From Paenibacillus timonensis (GTDB lineage: Bacteria > Bacillota > Bacilli > Paenibacillales > Paenibacillaceae): a stretch of 64,000 nt of DNA. Where the stretch lies: the NCBI RefSeq assembly GCF_009725205.1, contig NZ_WNZY01000007.1:1-64000 (forward strand), given 5' to 3'. The translations under genes were made by a program, and so were the position numbers. Shown piece after piece: positions 26,201-33,845 of the stretch; the stretch's first letter is position 1; each line of letters begins with the position of its first letter. Below the pieces are notes generated by a model. The model saw nothing but the letters and a program-made list of their open reading frames with translations, was not told the origin of the DNA and did not search any database.

Positions 26201-28671
26201 GCAGGTGCGATGGCGTCAGGTGTTTGCAGGGACAGGTCGTCCAAGTACCAGCCAGCCTTCTGCACGGAGCCGTCGCTGCTCAGTCCGAACTGCAAGTAAA
26301 TCTGCTGACCGGCATAGTCGCGCAGGTCCAGGTATTGCGTTTTCCAGCCCCCGCTCGTGCCGGTGAATTCCGCCAGCGGTACGAAGGCGTAGTCGGAATC
26401 CAAGGAAGCGATGTACACCGTGCCGAAATCGCGCCCTGCTTCCAGGTCATACCAATGTTTAAAAGAAAGCAGCGCCCCACGCGGACTATCCGTCAAATCG
26501 ATCGGCGGCGTCAGCAGATAAGAATCGGCGCCGGAGGCGTAACTTCCGGTCAAATTGCTGGCATACACCTTGTCGCCGGAATAGGCACTGCCCGGTCCGC
26601 TAACCGGCGTTCCCCAGGCCCAGGTGTTCCCGGTACCGCCAGACTGGAACCCGGTGGTCTCCATCTCGAAATCCTGGAGATACCCGGGTGCGATGCCGGC
26701 CGACACCGTGACGGCGTACGGCTTGCTGTCAAACCCGTTGTTGCCGAAGTCGTTCACCCGAATGTAATATTCAAGTCCAGCCGTCCCGATTAGGAAGGCG
26801 GGTATGGTGGCTTCATATACACCGTCCTTCTCGTTCCCGGAAACCCGTTTGGCCGGAAGGTATAAATAATGGCTGGTTCCTGCTTCCTTGGCGTAAAACT
26901 CGACCGATGTGACGGCGACATCGTCGCTGACGCGTGCGGAAAGCGTCACGTCGAAGCCTTCATATACTAAAGTAGGCGGCGCATGTTCCAAGGTAGGCTC
27001 GTCCAGGTCCTCTCCGGCGGTGACTACGCGCCCGGAGACGGTTCCGACCCCTTGCAGGACGGAGCCGACGGCGTCCAGCGCATTGACGATCCCGCTCCCG
27101 TACCCATTGTTGGGCGAGGTGGGATATTCGCTATCCGTCCGAGGCGTGGCTGTGCTGGTCAGGATATCCTCCAGTTGGTCTACCGTGAGGGAGTGGTTCG
27201 CCTGCAGTAGCAGCGCGGCGATCGCCGTCGTATGCGGACCTGCCATCGAGGTGCCGTCCCAGCCGCCCTCATAGACTCCGCCGGGAACGGAGGAGCGGAT
27301 GTTCACGCCCGGTGCGGAAACCTCCGGTTTAACTTCATCGTAAGGTGAGGGGCCCCGCAACGAGAAGTCGGCCAAATTCCCGCTAATGTCCGTGGCGCCG
27401 GTGGCGAATGCCTCGGGATAGTTGGCCGGCGCGGCTACGGAACCGGGGCCGCCCGGGTTGAATTCATCAACGTTGCCCGCCGAAAACTCGGGGAAAATCT
27501 GCGCGCTTCGCCAAGCCTGCACGATCGGGCGGAACCATTCGTCGATGCCAGGTCCGCCGCCCCAGGAGTTGTTGACGACATCGGGAGCGAGCTCCGGATG
27601 GAGATTTCCTTCGGCATCCACCGGGGCCAGCAGCCACTGGCCGCCATCGAGGATGATCGCGTCGGTGGTGGAGGGGTTAAAGATGCGGACCGCGATCCAT
27701 TTGGCTCCCGGCGCGACCCCAATCTGATTCGAGCCGTCCGGCTCCGAACCGACCATCGTTCCCATGGTGTGCGTGCCGTGGCCGTGGCCATCCGTCGGCA
27801 GTGAAGCATGGCTATGCGGATCATACCAGCTAAGCTCGGGGTCGACGATATTGCCCGAGGCATCAAATCCACGCCATTTGCTTCTCAAGGCCGGGTGGTT
27901 CAGCTCGACGCCGGTATCGAGGTTGGCGACGACGATGCCTGTCCCGTCGATGCCCTTGTTCCAAACCTCGGGGGCATTGACTTGAGCGATATTCCATTCG
28001 ATGCTGCTAGGCGTGACGGTGGAGGGGTCCTTGCTTGCACCGTCCAGCGGTGATGACTTACCGTCAGCCGGTTTTACGGAAGGTGCCTCTACGGCAGGTT
28101 GCGTTGCCGATTCTTTATGGATTTCGACCTTTTGCAAGTGACGCTCTTCATTCGGAAGGATCTTCTCCACTTCAGGAAAAAGGGCGATTTGCTCCAGTAC
28201 CTCTTTTGTACTTGTCACCGCCATGGCATTTACGATAAAGTAGCTTTGGTAGTCTTTTACGTCTCCGGATTGCTGGGCTTTCTGCAAGTAATCCTCCAAT
28301 GCGAATTGGCTGCGGGAGGCGGTTTCGCGAAGCGCGCTGACGACAGAGGTTCGAGCGGAAAGCTTCGCGGCGGAAGGTGTGGCTTTCTCCAGCGTGGCTT
28401 TCTGGAGAGCCAGTTTGGCGACCGAGGCCGTATCGGTTTGTTCTTTGAGTTTGACAAGGTAGGTGACGAAGTCGTCCTGCTTAAACTGAGTCTGCAATTT
28501 GGCGTCGATTTTGGCTTCAGCCACGTGAGGCGCGGTCGATTTCAGGCTGGTTTTTCCCGAAACTCCACTGCTGTCGGCGGAGGCTACGGGAACGAGGGTC
28601 AACGCTAGAAGGATCGACATGCCAAGCGAGAAAGATTTGCGAAATCTCTTGAGACTTATCAACTTCTTCAC
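23203..28671 (-). CDS. Giant secreted S8 subtilase, bacillopeptidase F-like, with many C-terminal beta domains
   Basis: 1822 aa with a Sec signal peptide (KSFSLGMSILLALTLVPVASA). Residues about 50-180 look like an inhibitor I9 propeptide (VTYLVKLKEQTD, YFIVNAMAVTSTKEVLEQI). The S8 domain (about 235-530) has catalytic Asp252 (VANLDTGV), His298 (GHGHGTH), Asn400 (SAGN) and Ser475 (DGTSMAGPH). Then follow two MAM-like jelly-roll domains (DSYLLTPPIDL and ASLVSPTIDLS) separated by a fibronectin type III domain, two carboxypeptidase-regulatory-like repeats (GTLGGTITDERTGEPISGATI), Ig-like repeats (TSPSDGAYTNQSTFTVTG, VSPTDGFRTNSEVLNVTG), a GEDP-repeat linker, and a final PKD domain. It probably degrades extracellular protein and binds matrix or cell wall; no LPXTG or SLH anchor is seen. 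It stands alone with its own terminator. Confidence 0.92.
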   Translation of the reverse strand: MKKLISLKRFRKSFSLGMSILLALTLVPVASADSSGVSGKTSLKSTAPHVAEAKIDAKLQTQFKQDDFVTYLVKLKEQTDTASVAKLALQKATLEKATPSAAKLSARTSVVSALRETASRSQFALEDYLQKAQQSGDVKDYQSYFIVNAMAVTSTKEVLEQIALFPEVEKILPNEERHLQKVEIHKESATQPAVEAPSVKPADGKSSPLDGASKDPSTVTPSSIEWNIAQVNAPEVWNKGIDGTGIVVANLDTGVELNHPALRSKWRGFDASGNIVDPELSWYDPHSHASLPTDGHGHGTHTMGTMVGSEPDGSNQIGVAPGAKWIAVRIFNPSTTDAIILDGGQWLLAPVDAEGNLHPELAPDVVNNSWGGGPGIDEWFRPIVQAWRSAQIFPEFSAGNVDEFNPGGPGSVAAPANYPEAFATGATDISGNLADFSLRGPSPYDEVKPEVSAPGVNIRSSVPGGVYEGGWDGTSMAGPHTTAIAALLLQANHSLTVDQLEDILTSTATPRTDSEYPTSPNNGYGSGIVNALDAVGSVLQGVGTVSGRVVTAGEDLDEPTLEHAPPTLVYEGFDVTLSARVSDDVAVTSVEFYAKEAGTSHYLYLPAKRVSGNEKDGVYEATIPAFLIGTAGLEYYIRVNDFGNNGFDSKPYAVTVSAGIAPGYLQDFEMETTGFQSGGTGNTWAWGTPVSGPGSAYSGDKVYASNLTGSYASGADSYLLTPPIDLTDSPRGALLSFKHWYDLEAGRDFGTVYIASLDSDYAFVPLAEFTGTSGGWKTQYLDLRDYAGQQIYLQFGLSSDGSVQKAGWYLDDLSLQTPDAIAPAAPTDLTGSVNFAGSAELSWSPSVDEDAKLYTVYRSTTSGSGYAAIGTTSQTEFTDTATETDHTYYYVVTATDYSDNESAKSNELELAVVRPATVFSDNFDSSSDNGLTHSGTRDEWERGTPAEPGPAGAVSTPNVWGTDLDNNYENGASASLVSPTIDLSAINNATLLFDQWFEIETNYDNGYVEISSDRGNTWNELGKFSHSTNGKQWSSVYYNLDAYAGEQVNVRFRLTTDGSVVKAGWYIDNVQVLSANTPESLVTKNVLGEAGTKTDKVVKSGPAFKLTRMSKTEYEQLVKSAKPAGDIGISSLPASATVTVLETGRSVKTDPATGRYSLNHVAGDYTLKAEAYGYYPQTANVTVADQTNAKVNFNLQPIPKGTLGGTITDERTGEPISGATIMVLEDATIAPQTTGADGSFSFELLEGTYTLSVRAADYYGNTRTVTVPPNGTADGSLALKPFVGLPGEIAYDDGTAENAWAFNAANNAWAVRMTPDAGAAQVTGASIRFWNTEWPVPGGTAFQYAVYDASGPGGAPGRQLAGPYDGTALRNDQWTVLELPEPVTVEGDFYIVYIQTLAGTSAPGVATDETSPNAHRSWNRISGTWALTDEEEGNYMIRATVRYPVNAPMITSPSDGAYTNQSTFTVTGTSPANNADVKVYNGTELAGETTVENGQFSLPIELHDGANALSAEVIMNGKTTDRSLPVTITLDTTIPELEVVSPTDGFRTNSEVLNVTGSALDEFLSKLTVNGQEVPLEGGGTFAYRMLINAGENLVTVTASDLAGNETTVTRTVYVDTELPEIANLSPAEDVHLTAGEALTVSFDSVPGLAALFRIELPLSLSGGTSSGIPLTETTPGHYEGTYTTPASLVLEGGLIVVTVRDTAGNLGDFQAPGRLFVSAPGEDPGEDPGEDPGNTPNVPPVAVIDAVERAAKNKQIDFDGSASSDADGHIVRYSWSFSDGGTELGPKVNHRFSAAGGYTVTLTVTDDDGAVSTVVHKIVIR

Positions 28672-29112
28672 TCCCTTTATGAGGTTTTAAGTGCAGCAGA
28701 CATCCTTTGGCGGCCGCCCGGAGCAACGTTCAGCAAGGTCCGGACACGTTATGCCTGAAAACGGATCAAGCAAGAGCAAACGTCCCTTTATTCATCACCT
28801 CCTTCATCAAAGTGGTTGATGCAAATGCGGGTACACCATGGTGGATGAGAAGTTGTAGTTGAAGCCGGATGCGGAGTGAGAGGCGTAACGGAAATCCAAG
28901 TGATCGTGATGTGAAGGAAAGTTGACGCGGAGTGCACCTTATTTTCAACAATTCATAAAATAAGGTAAAATCTGGAGTTGTTGGGGATAGTATATATCTG
29001 TAAAATTAAGGATACAAGTGGTTCTATATGAAAAATAACCATATTTTCACATAAAAATAGGAGAATATGACTAAAATAGATTGACGAAATACGCAACGTT
29101 ATGTGAGTTATC
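28672..29112. other. AT-rich intergenic stretch upstream of the subtilase and serine dehydratase genes
   Basis: No supportable gene. It should hold the leftward promoter of the subtilase. Around 28920-29100 the sequence is notably AT-rich and contains an imperfect inverted repeat (TATGAAAA near 29027, TTTTCACATA near 29045). I cannot assign a specific regulator. Confidence 0.4.
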
Positions 29113-29141
29113 TTGACATCTTGCTAACTTCGTTTTACATT
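29113..29141 (+). promoter_or_regulatory. Promoter of the glycine riboswitch-sda operon
   Basis: A perfect TTGACA at 29113-29118 is followed 17 bp later by TACATT (29136-29141). It lies about 25 bp before the first paired region of the riboswitch. Confidence 0.55.
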
Positions 29142-29165
29142 AATACAATTCATACAGGCGAATGA

Positions 29166-29376
29166 GGATGATGGGAGAGTCCGCTGGGCGTACCGCTGGG
29201 GTAAGCCGAGGAGCGGCACCGAAGGAGCAAAGGGCCGGTCCTGCAATCGGCAACCGAATCTCTCAGGTACAAGGACCATGATCGGACGCCACTCTGGAGA
29301 GAGCGATCAGCCACCCAAGAGGTACATGGATCCCGGGCCAATGGTTCTCCGGGAACATTAAACTTTCAGGTAACGG
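29166..29376 (+). promoter_or_regulatory. Tandem glycine riboswitch
   Basis: Aptamer 1 runs from about 29166 to 29282 and has the conserved GGGAGAG P1 strand, CACCGAAGGAGCAA core and AATCTCTCAGGTACAAGGACC 3' element. Aptamer 2, about 29290-29376, has the core CACCCAAGAGGTA and TTTCAGGTAACGGGGAC. A terminator hairpin overlaps the 3' end of aptamer 2. The layout fits the known tandem glycine sensor, here placed before serine dehydratase genes. Confidence 0.9.
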
Positions 29377-29377
29377 G

Positions 29378-29420
29378 GACAGAGCAGAAGGGCAGCGGCC
29401 TTTTTGCTCTGTCTCTTTTT
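29378..29420 (+). terminator. Riboswitch-controlled terminator
   Basis: GACAGAGCA (29378-29386) pairs with TGCTCTGTC (29405-29413), with further AGG/CCT pairing inside, followed by TCTTTTTC. The left arm contains the last conserved bases of aptamer 2, so glycine binding would compete with the terminator and switch the operon on. Confidence 0.85.
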
Positions 29421-29471
29421 CGTGATAGGCGGCTTGGTCATCTTGAATGTAAACAAGGGAGAGATTAATCC

Positions 29472-30143
29472 ATGCGATTCAAAAACGTGTTCTCCATTAT
29501 CGGTCCCGCGATGATCGGGCCCTCCAGCTCACATACGGCCGGGGCGGTGAGGATTGGACGATTTGCCCGTCAGCTGTTTGGAAGCGTGCCGGCGGAAGCG
29601 GCGATTTGCTTCTACGGCTCTTTTGCCGAAACGTACAGCGGACACGGTACCGATTTGGCCGTTGTTGGCGGCATCCTCGATTACCGCACGGACGACGAGC
29701 GAATTCGTCATTCGCTGCAGGACGCCGAAGAGCAAGGGGTCGAGGTGACCTTTACCACAGGAGTACAGCCGGGAGCTCATCCGAATACGGTAAAAATTAA
29801 ACTAACCGGCCAAGACGGCCGGCATACGGAGGTGACGGGCGCTTCCATCGGGGGTGGGACGATCGTCATCCGCAGCATCGACGGATTTGAGGTGAAGAGC
29901 TCGGGCGAGCTGCCGACCCTGGTCGTATCCCATGCCGATCGCCAAGGAGTTCTGGCGGGCATTACCGCCTTGTTCAGCCGGGAGTACGTGAATATCGGCT
30001 ACATCATTACCGATCGGAAAGGACGCACCGGCGAAGCATTGACCGTGGTGGAAGCCGATTCGCCGATCCCATCGGAACTGATGAAGGCGATTGAGTCGCT
30101 GGAGCATGTCAACCAAGTTGCTTATATCGATCTGACGAGATAA
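29472..30143 (+). CDS. sdaAB: L-serine ammonia-lyase, iron-sulfur type, beta subunit
   Basis: 223-aa subunit of the [4Fe-4S] enzyme that converts L-serine to pyruvate and ammonia. The N-terminal part has the family motif FSIIGPAMIGPSSSHTAGA (residues about 7-25). The C-terminal part from about residue 150 is an ACT domain (LPTLVVSHADRQGVLAGITALFSREYVNIGYI), expected to bind an amino acid effector. The alpha-subunit gene follows 16 bp downstream. The operon sits behind a glycine riboswitch, which fits removal of glycine through serine by way of GlyA (inference). Confidence 0.95.
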   Translation: MRFKNVFSIIGPAMIGPSSSHTAGAVRIGRFARQLFGSVPAEAAICFYGSFAETYSGHGTDLAVVGGILDYRTDDERIRHSLQDAEEQGVEVTFTTGVQPGAHPNTVKIKLTGQDGRHTEVTGASIGGGTIVIRSIDGFEVKSSGELPTLVVSHADRQGVLAGITALFSREYVNIGYIITDRKGRTGEALTVVEADSPIPSELMKAIESLEHVNQVAYIDLTR

Positions 30144-30159
30144 GAAAGGAGTGGGCAGG

Positions 30160-31041
30160 ATGCGTTTTAGAAATTTGCGGGAACTGGTGGGGTTGTGCGA
30201 GCGGGAATCCCAGACGATATCCGGCATCATGATCCAGGATCAGGCGGCGGAGAGCGGGCAATCGGAGGCCGAGATCCTGGCCGCCATGGGCGAATACTAT
30301 CAAATCATGAAATCGGCGGTACGCAAGGGGCTGACGGAGGACATCGTCTCCACAAGCGGTCTGACGGGCGGCGATGCCAAACGAGTCGAGACCTATCGAA
30401 GCCGTGGTGAGGCCTCCGTCGGCGACATCGCTTGCCAGGCCATGGCCTATGCGCTGGCGGTGTCGGAGGTTAACGCCTCGATGGGGCGGATCGTCGCTAC
30501 GCCGACGGCGGGCTCCTGCGGCATCATCCCGGGCGTGTTCGTCAGCGCCCAGGAGCGCTTCGGCTGGGAAGATGAGCACCTCGTGCGCGGGTTGTTCAGC
30601 GCCGGGGCCATCGGCTACGTGATCGCCAACAACTCGTTTATTTCCGGCGCGGAAGGCGGCTGCCAAGCCGAAATTGGTTCGGCGATCGGAATGGCAGCCG
30701 GGGCGATGGTCGAGTTGCGCGGTGGGACGCCGGAGCAGGCGGTGCACGCCGTCGGCCTCGCGCTCAAGAACACGCTGGGCTTGATCTGCGATCCCGTCGG
30801 CGGCTTGGTGGAGATTCCCTGCATCGTACGCAACGGCTTCGGCGCGGTAAACGCACTGGCAGCCGCCGATATGGCGTTGGCCGGCGTACGCAGCGCAATC
30901 CCATCGGACGAAGTCATCGACGTGATGCTGGAGGTCGGGTCGGCGATGCCCAGCCGCCACCGCGAAACCGCGCAAGGCGGGCTGGCACAAACGCCAACCG
31001 GTCGCAAAATTATGAAGGAGCTGCGGAGTCGTAAGAAGTAA
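30160..31041 (+). CDS. sdaAA: L-serine ammonia-lyase, iron-sulfur type, alpha subunit
   Basis: 293-aa catalytic subunit. It carries the substrate and cluster residues typical of the family: TPTAGSCGIIPGVF, EGGCQAEIGSAIGMAAGAMVELRGG, and CDPVGGLVEIPCIVRN; the cysteines in these segments bind the [4Fe-4S] cluster. The ATG at 30160 has an AGGAG site (AAGAAAGGAGTGGGCAGG region); a GTG nine bases upstream is in frame but less likely. It ends in a lysine/arginine-rich tail. It pairs with the beta subunit upstream and is followed by a terminator. Confidence 0.95.
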   Translation: MRFRNLRELVGLCERESQTISGIMIQDQAAESGQSEAEILAAMGEYYQIMKSAVRKGLTEDIVSTSGLTGGDAKRVETYRSRGEASVGDIACQAMAYALAVSEVNASMGRIVATPTAGSCGIIPGVFVSAQERFGWEDEHLVRGLFSAGAIGYVIANNSFISGAEGGCQAEIGSAIGMAAGAMVELRGGTPEQAVHAVGLALKNTLGLICDPVGGLVEIPCIVRNGFGAVNALAAADMALAGVRSAIPSDEVIDVMLEVGSAMPSRHRETAQGGLAQTPTGRKIMKELRSRKK

Positions 31042-31065
31042 AATGTCACCTGTCTTTCTAAATCC

Positions 31066-31104
31066 AAGCGCCGCGGCCTGCAAATCGGGTTGCGGCGCTT
31101 TCTG
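31066..31104 (+). terminator. Terminator after sdaAA
   Basis: AAGCGCCGC (31066-31074) pairs with GCGGCGCTT (31092-31100), followed by TCTGTT; the T-run is weak. Confidence 0.65.
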
Positions 31105-31198
31105 TTGGATCTATGTCATAGTTAAACGATTTACCCGAGGTTACGTTCATGTATAATTTGCTTGTAGGAATGACCGGAAGGAAAGGAAGTACGGAATC

Positions 31199-31888
31199 AT
31201 GACGAGCATTCTGATTGTTGAAGATGATGTGGGCTTAAACAAAGGGATCGCATTGACATTGGCGAGGGACGGAGTCGCCGTGGAGCAGGCCTATGATCTG
31301 GCGGGGGCGGAAGAAAGGTTTGCGGCCGGCGGGATCGATCTGGTGCTGCTCGACGTCAGGCTGCCGGACGGAAGCGGCCTGGACTTTTGCGCCAAGCTTA
31401 GGGAGGCTTCTCGGGTGCCAGTCATCTTCCTGACCGCGAACGATATGGAGTCCGATATCGTGATGGGCTTCGAGATGGGAGGGGATGACTACATCACGAA
31501 ACCGTTTAGCCTAATGGTGCTGCGGTCTCGGGTGATGGCTGTGCTTCGGCGCTGCGACCCCAGCCGCGAGGATAAAGTGAACATCGGTTCTCTCGCGTTT
31601 GACTTTGGCAAAATGGATTACCGCAAGGAAGGCGCAGCCATCTCGCTTAGTGTGACGGAACAAAAGCTGCTGAAAGCGCTCGTGAACCACCGGGGACAAG
31701 TCCTGCCCCGGGAGCAGTTGATTTATCTCGTATGGGGGCAAGATTCCGAATTTGTGGATGAAAATGCGCTGACCGTCACGATCAAGCGATTGCGGACTAA
31801 AATCGAGGAGGATCCCGCTGCGCCCCAATATATCAAGACGGTTTACGGCTTGGGATACCTTTGGGCCGATGCGGGGGTGCAGACATGA
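31199..31888 (+). CDS. Response regulator, OmpR family
   Basis: 229-aa regulator. The receiver domain has ILIVEDDVG, phosphoacceptor Asp in LVLLDVRLPDGSG and DYITKPFS. The winged-helix DNA-binding domain (about 130-229) ends with VTIKRLRTKIEEDPAAPQYIKTVYGLGYLW. A TATAAT lies at 31152-31157. Its stop overlaps the ATG of the kinase gene. In similar loci the pair controls the adjacent ABC transporter, often in response to cell-envelope-active peptides; this is inferred here. Confidence 0.93.
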   Translation: MTSILIVEDDVGLNKGIALTLARDGVAVEQAYDLAGAEERFAAGGIDLVLLDVRLPDGSGLDFCAKLREASRVPVIFLTANDMESDIVMGFEMGGDDYITKPFSLMVLRSRVMAVLRRCDPSREDKVNIGSLAFDFGKMDYRKEGAAISLSVTEQKLLKALVNHRGQVLPREQLIYLVWGQDSEFVDENALTVTIKRLRTKIEEDPAAPQYIKTVYGLGYLWADAGVQT

Positions 31889-33009
31889 CAACCGATGGAG
31901 CGACTAACGGAGAGCACGGACTTGCCAAGTTCGCAGCACGTCACATTCCTCCGCGGACGGATGGACTGACCGGTTCACCGCGCCGGAATGGGTTGGCCTT
32001 CGATTGGGTTTACGTAGCCTACGGTGCGCTGTTTGTCCTGTTCGTGCTGGGCTATCCGCTGGCTTCCTGGGTATGGGCGGGGGAAGTGTTTACCCCGCCG
32101 ATTTGGATCCCCATCGTTTTCGCGGCGGCGTTGCTCCTCATAGCCGGTTCATTCGCGTGGACGTTGCGGGCCAGGTCCGCAAACGCCATCCGTGCAGCAT
32201 ATGAGATCGTGGATACCGCGATCGCGGGTCAACAGCGGCTCACCGGTTTTGAAGAGACGGAGCTTTCCGCGCTCGAGAACAAGGTGATCCGCTATGTCGA
32301 GCTGGCTCGGGCGCGCGAAGAGGAGGTCGAAGCGGAGCGGGGCCATCTTCAGACGCTTCTCTCCGATATTTCACATCAAACGAAAACGCCGCTATCCGGC
32401 ATTATGCTATACGGGGAACTGCTGGGAGAAGTCCCGAATTTGGGCGAAGAGGCCCGCCAGTATGCGACTCAGATCAAGGCGCAGGCTGCCAAGCTGGATT
32501 GGCTGATCGGGTCCTTGGTCAAAATGTCCCGGCTCGAGGCGGGGATGATCGCTCTGCAAACCATCGTATCGCCGCTGATTCCAACGATTACGCAAGCGGT
32601 CTCTCAGGTTTATGCAAGCGCAGAGCGCAAAGGGATCCCAATCGCAATTAACTGTGACCCGGTTATCTCGGCAAGGCACGATCCGAAATGGACGGGCGAA
32701 GCGTTGTTTAACCTGCTGGAAAATGCAGTCAAATACAGCGCCGCTGGGAGCGGCCTGCATATTTCGGCGCTGGCGGGCGAAATGTTCGTCCGCATCGATG
32801 TTGCTGATCAGGGCATGGGGATCGCGGAGGAAGAATGGAACGATATCTTCAAGCGTTTCTATCGTAGCAAGCAAGCGGCCCAGCAGGAAGGCGTCGGAAT
32901 CGGCCTGTATCTGGCCCGGGAGATTATCGCGGCGCAGGGCGGGTACCTTAAGGTGTCGTCCAAGCTAGGCGAGGGTTCGGTATTCTCTTTATTTTTACCT
33001 AGCCTATAA
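31885..33009 (+). CDS. Sensor histidine kinase with two membrane segments
   Basis: 374-aa kinase. The ATG overlaps the regulator stop (ATGA). A polar N-terminus of about 45 residues is followed by two membrane segments (VYVAYGALFVLFVLGYPLASWVW and IWIPIVFAAALLLIAGSFAW) with almost no extracellular loop, so it probably senses through a partner transporter, as BceS-type kinases do. The H-box is SDISHQTKTPLSG with His164; the HATPase domain has ALFNLLENAVKYS, DQGMGI and GVGIGLYLAREI. The ABC transporter downstream is the likely sensory partner. Confidence 0.9.
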   Translation: MTTDGATNGEHGLAKFAARHIPPRTDGLTGSPRRNGLAFDWVYVAYGALFVLFVLGYPLASWVWAGEVFTPPIWIPIVFAAALLLIAGSFAWTLRARSANAIRAAYEIVDTAIAGQQRLTGFEETELSALENKVIRYVELARAREEEVEAERGHLQTLLSDISHQTKTPLSGIMLYGELLGEVPNLGEEARQYATQIKAQAAKLDWLIGSLVKMSRLEAGMIALQTIVSPLIPTITQAVSQVYASAERKGIPIAINCDPVISARHDPKWTGEALFNLLENAVKYSAAGSGLHISALAGEMFVRIDVADQGMGIAEEEWNDIFKRFYRSKQAAQQEGVGIGLYLAREIIAAQGGYLKVSSKLGEGSVFSLFLPSL

Positions 33010-33082
33010 GTGAAAGTGATGGATTATGTCGATCTTGTTATTTTTCGGACATCCGAACGAAAGATTCGTTTGCTACAGTAAG

Positions 33083-33111
33083 TCCTGTACGAATAAGGTA
33101 CAGGATTTTTT
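33083..33111 (+). terminator. Terminator-like hairpin between kinase and ABC genes
   Basis: TCCTGTAC (33083-33090) and GTACAGGA (33098-33105) form a perfect stem followed by a run of T, ending just before the ribosome-binding site of the ATPase gene. It separates the two-component genes from the transporter genes and may attenuate readthrough. Confidence 0.75.
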
Positions 33112-33131
33112 GTTGGGAGGTAGAAACCGGT

Positions 33132-33845
33132 ATGCCGATCCTGCAAGTTGAAGAGTTAAAGAAAACGTATGGCCTAGGGTCTAACGCCGTCCAGGCGCTG
33201 AATGGGATCACGCTAAGCGTGGATAAAGGCGAATTCGTTGCGATCGTTGGCACAAGCGGCAGCGGAAAAAGCACGCTGCTCCACCTGCTGGGCGGGTTGG
33301 ACCGTCCCACCGAAGGCAAGGTGCATGTGGACGGAAACGATATTTATGCCATGAATGACGAGAAGATGACGATTTTTCGGCGACGTTCAGTCGGCTTTGT
33401 ATTTCAAAGCTACAATCTGATTCCCATCTTGAATGTATACGAAAATATCGTGTTGCCCATCGAGTTGGACGGGGCTCGCGTAGATCGGGAGCATGTGGAG
33501 CAGGTGATCGGTGCGCTTGGGCTGTCCGATAAGATGTACCATTTGCCAGCGAATCTGTCTGGCGGACAGCAGCAACGGGTGGCGATTGCCCGGGCGCTGG
33601 CCACCAAGCCTTCCATTGTTTTGGCGGACGAGCCGACCGGCAACCTGGACAGTAAAACAAGCCAGGAAGTGATGGTTCTGCTGAAGCAGATGAGCGAACG
33701 ATTCCACCAGACGATCGTGATGATTACGCACAATGAAGAGATCGCGCTCACCGCGGATCGAATCGTGCGGATCGAGGACGGCCAAATCGTCAGCCGCTCC
33801 AACCGTGCCGGAAGAGGGGCGGGGGCGTCGAATGACCACGAATAA
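33132..33845 (+). CDS. ABC transporter ATP-binding protein (MacB/BceA type)
   Basis: 237-aa ATPase. Walker A GTSGSGKST near residue 40, Q-loop FVFQSYNLIPIL, signature [15 protein letters not shown], Walker B IVLADEPTGNLDSKT, H-loop ITHNEE. The ADEPTGNLD form is typical of transporters with FtsX-like permeases. A GGGAGG site precedes the ATG. The last 14 bp overlap the permease gene. Confidence 0.93.
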   Translation: MPILQVEELKKTYGLGSNAVQALNGITLSVDKGEFVAIVGTSGSGKSTLLHLLGGLDRPTEGKVHVDGNDIYAMNDEKMTIFRRRSVGFVFQSYNLIPILNVYENIVLPIELDGARVDREHVEQVIGALGLSDKMYHLPANLSGGQQQRVAIARALATKPSIVLADEPTGNLDSKTSQEVMVLLKQMSERFHQTIVMITHNEEIALTADRIVRIEDGQIVSRSNRAGRGAGASNDHE

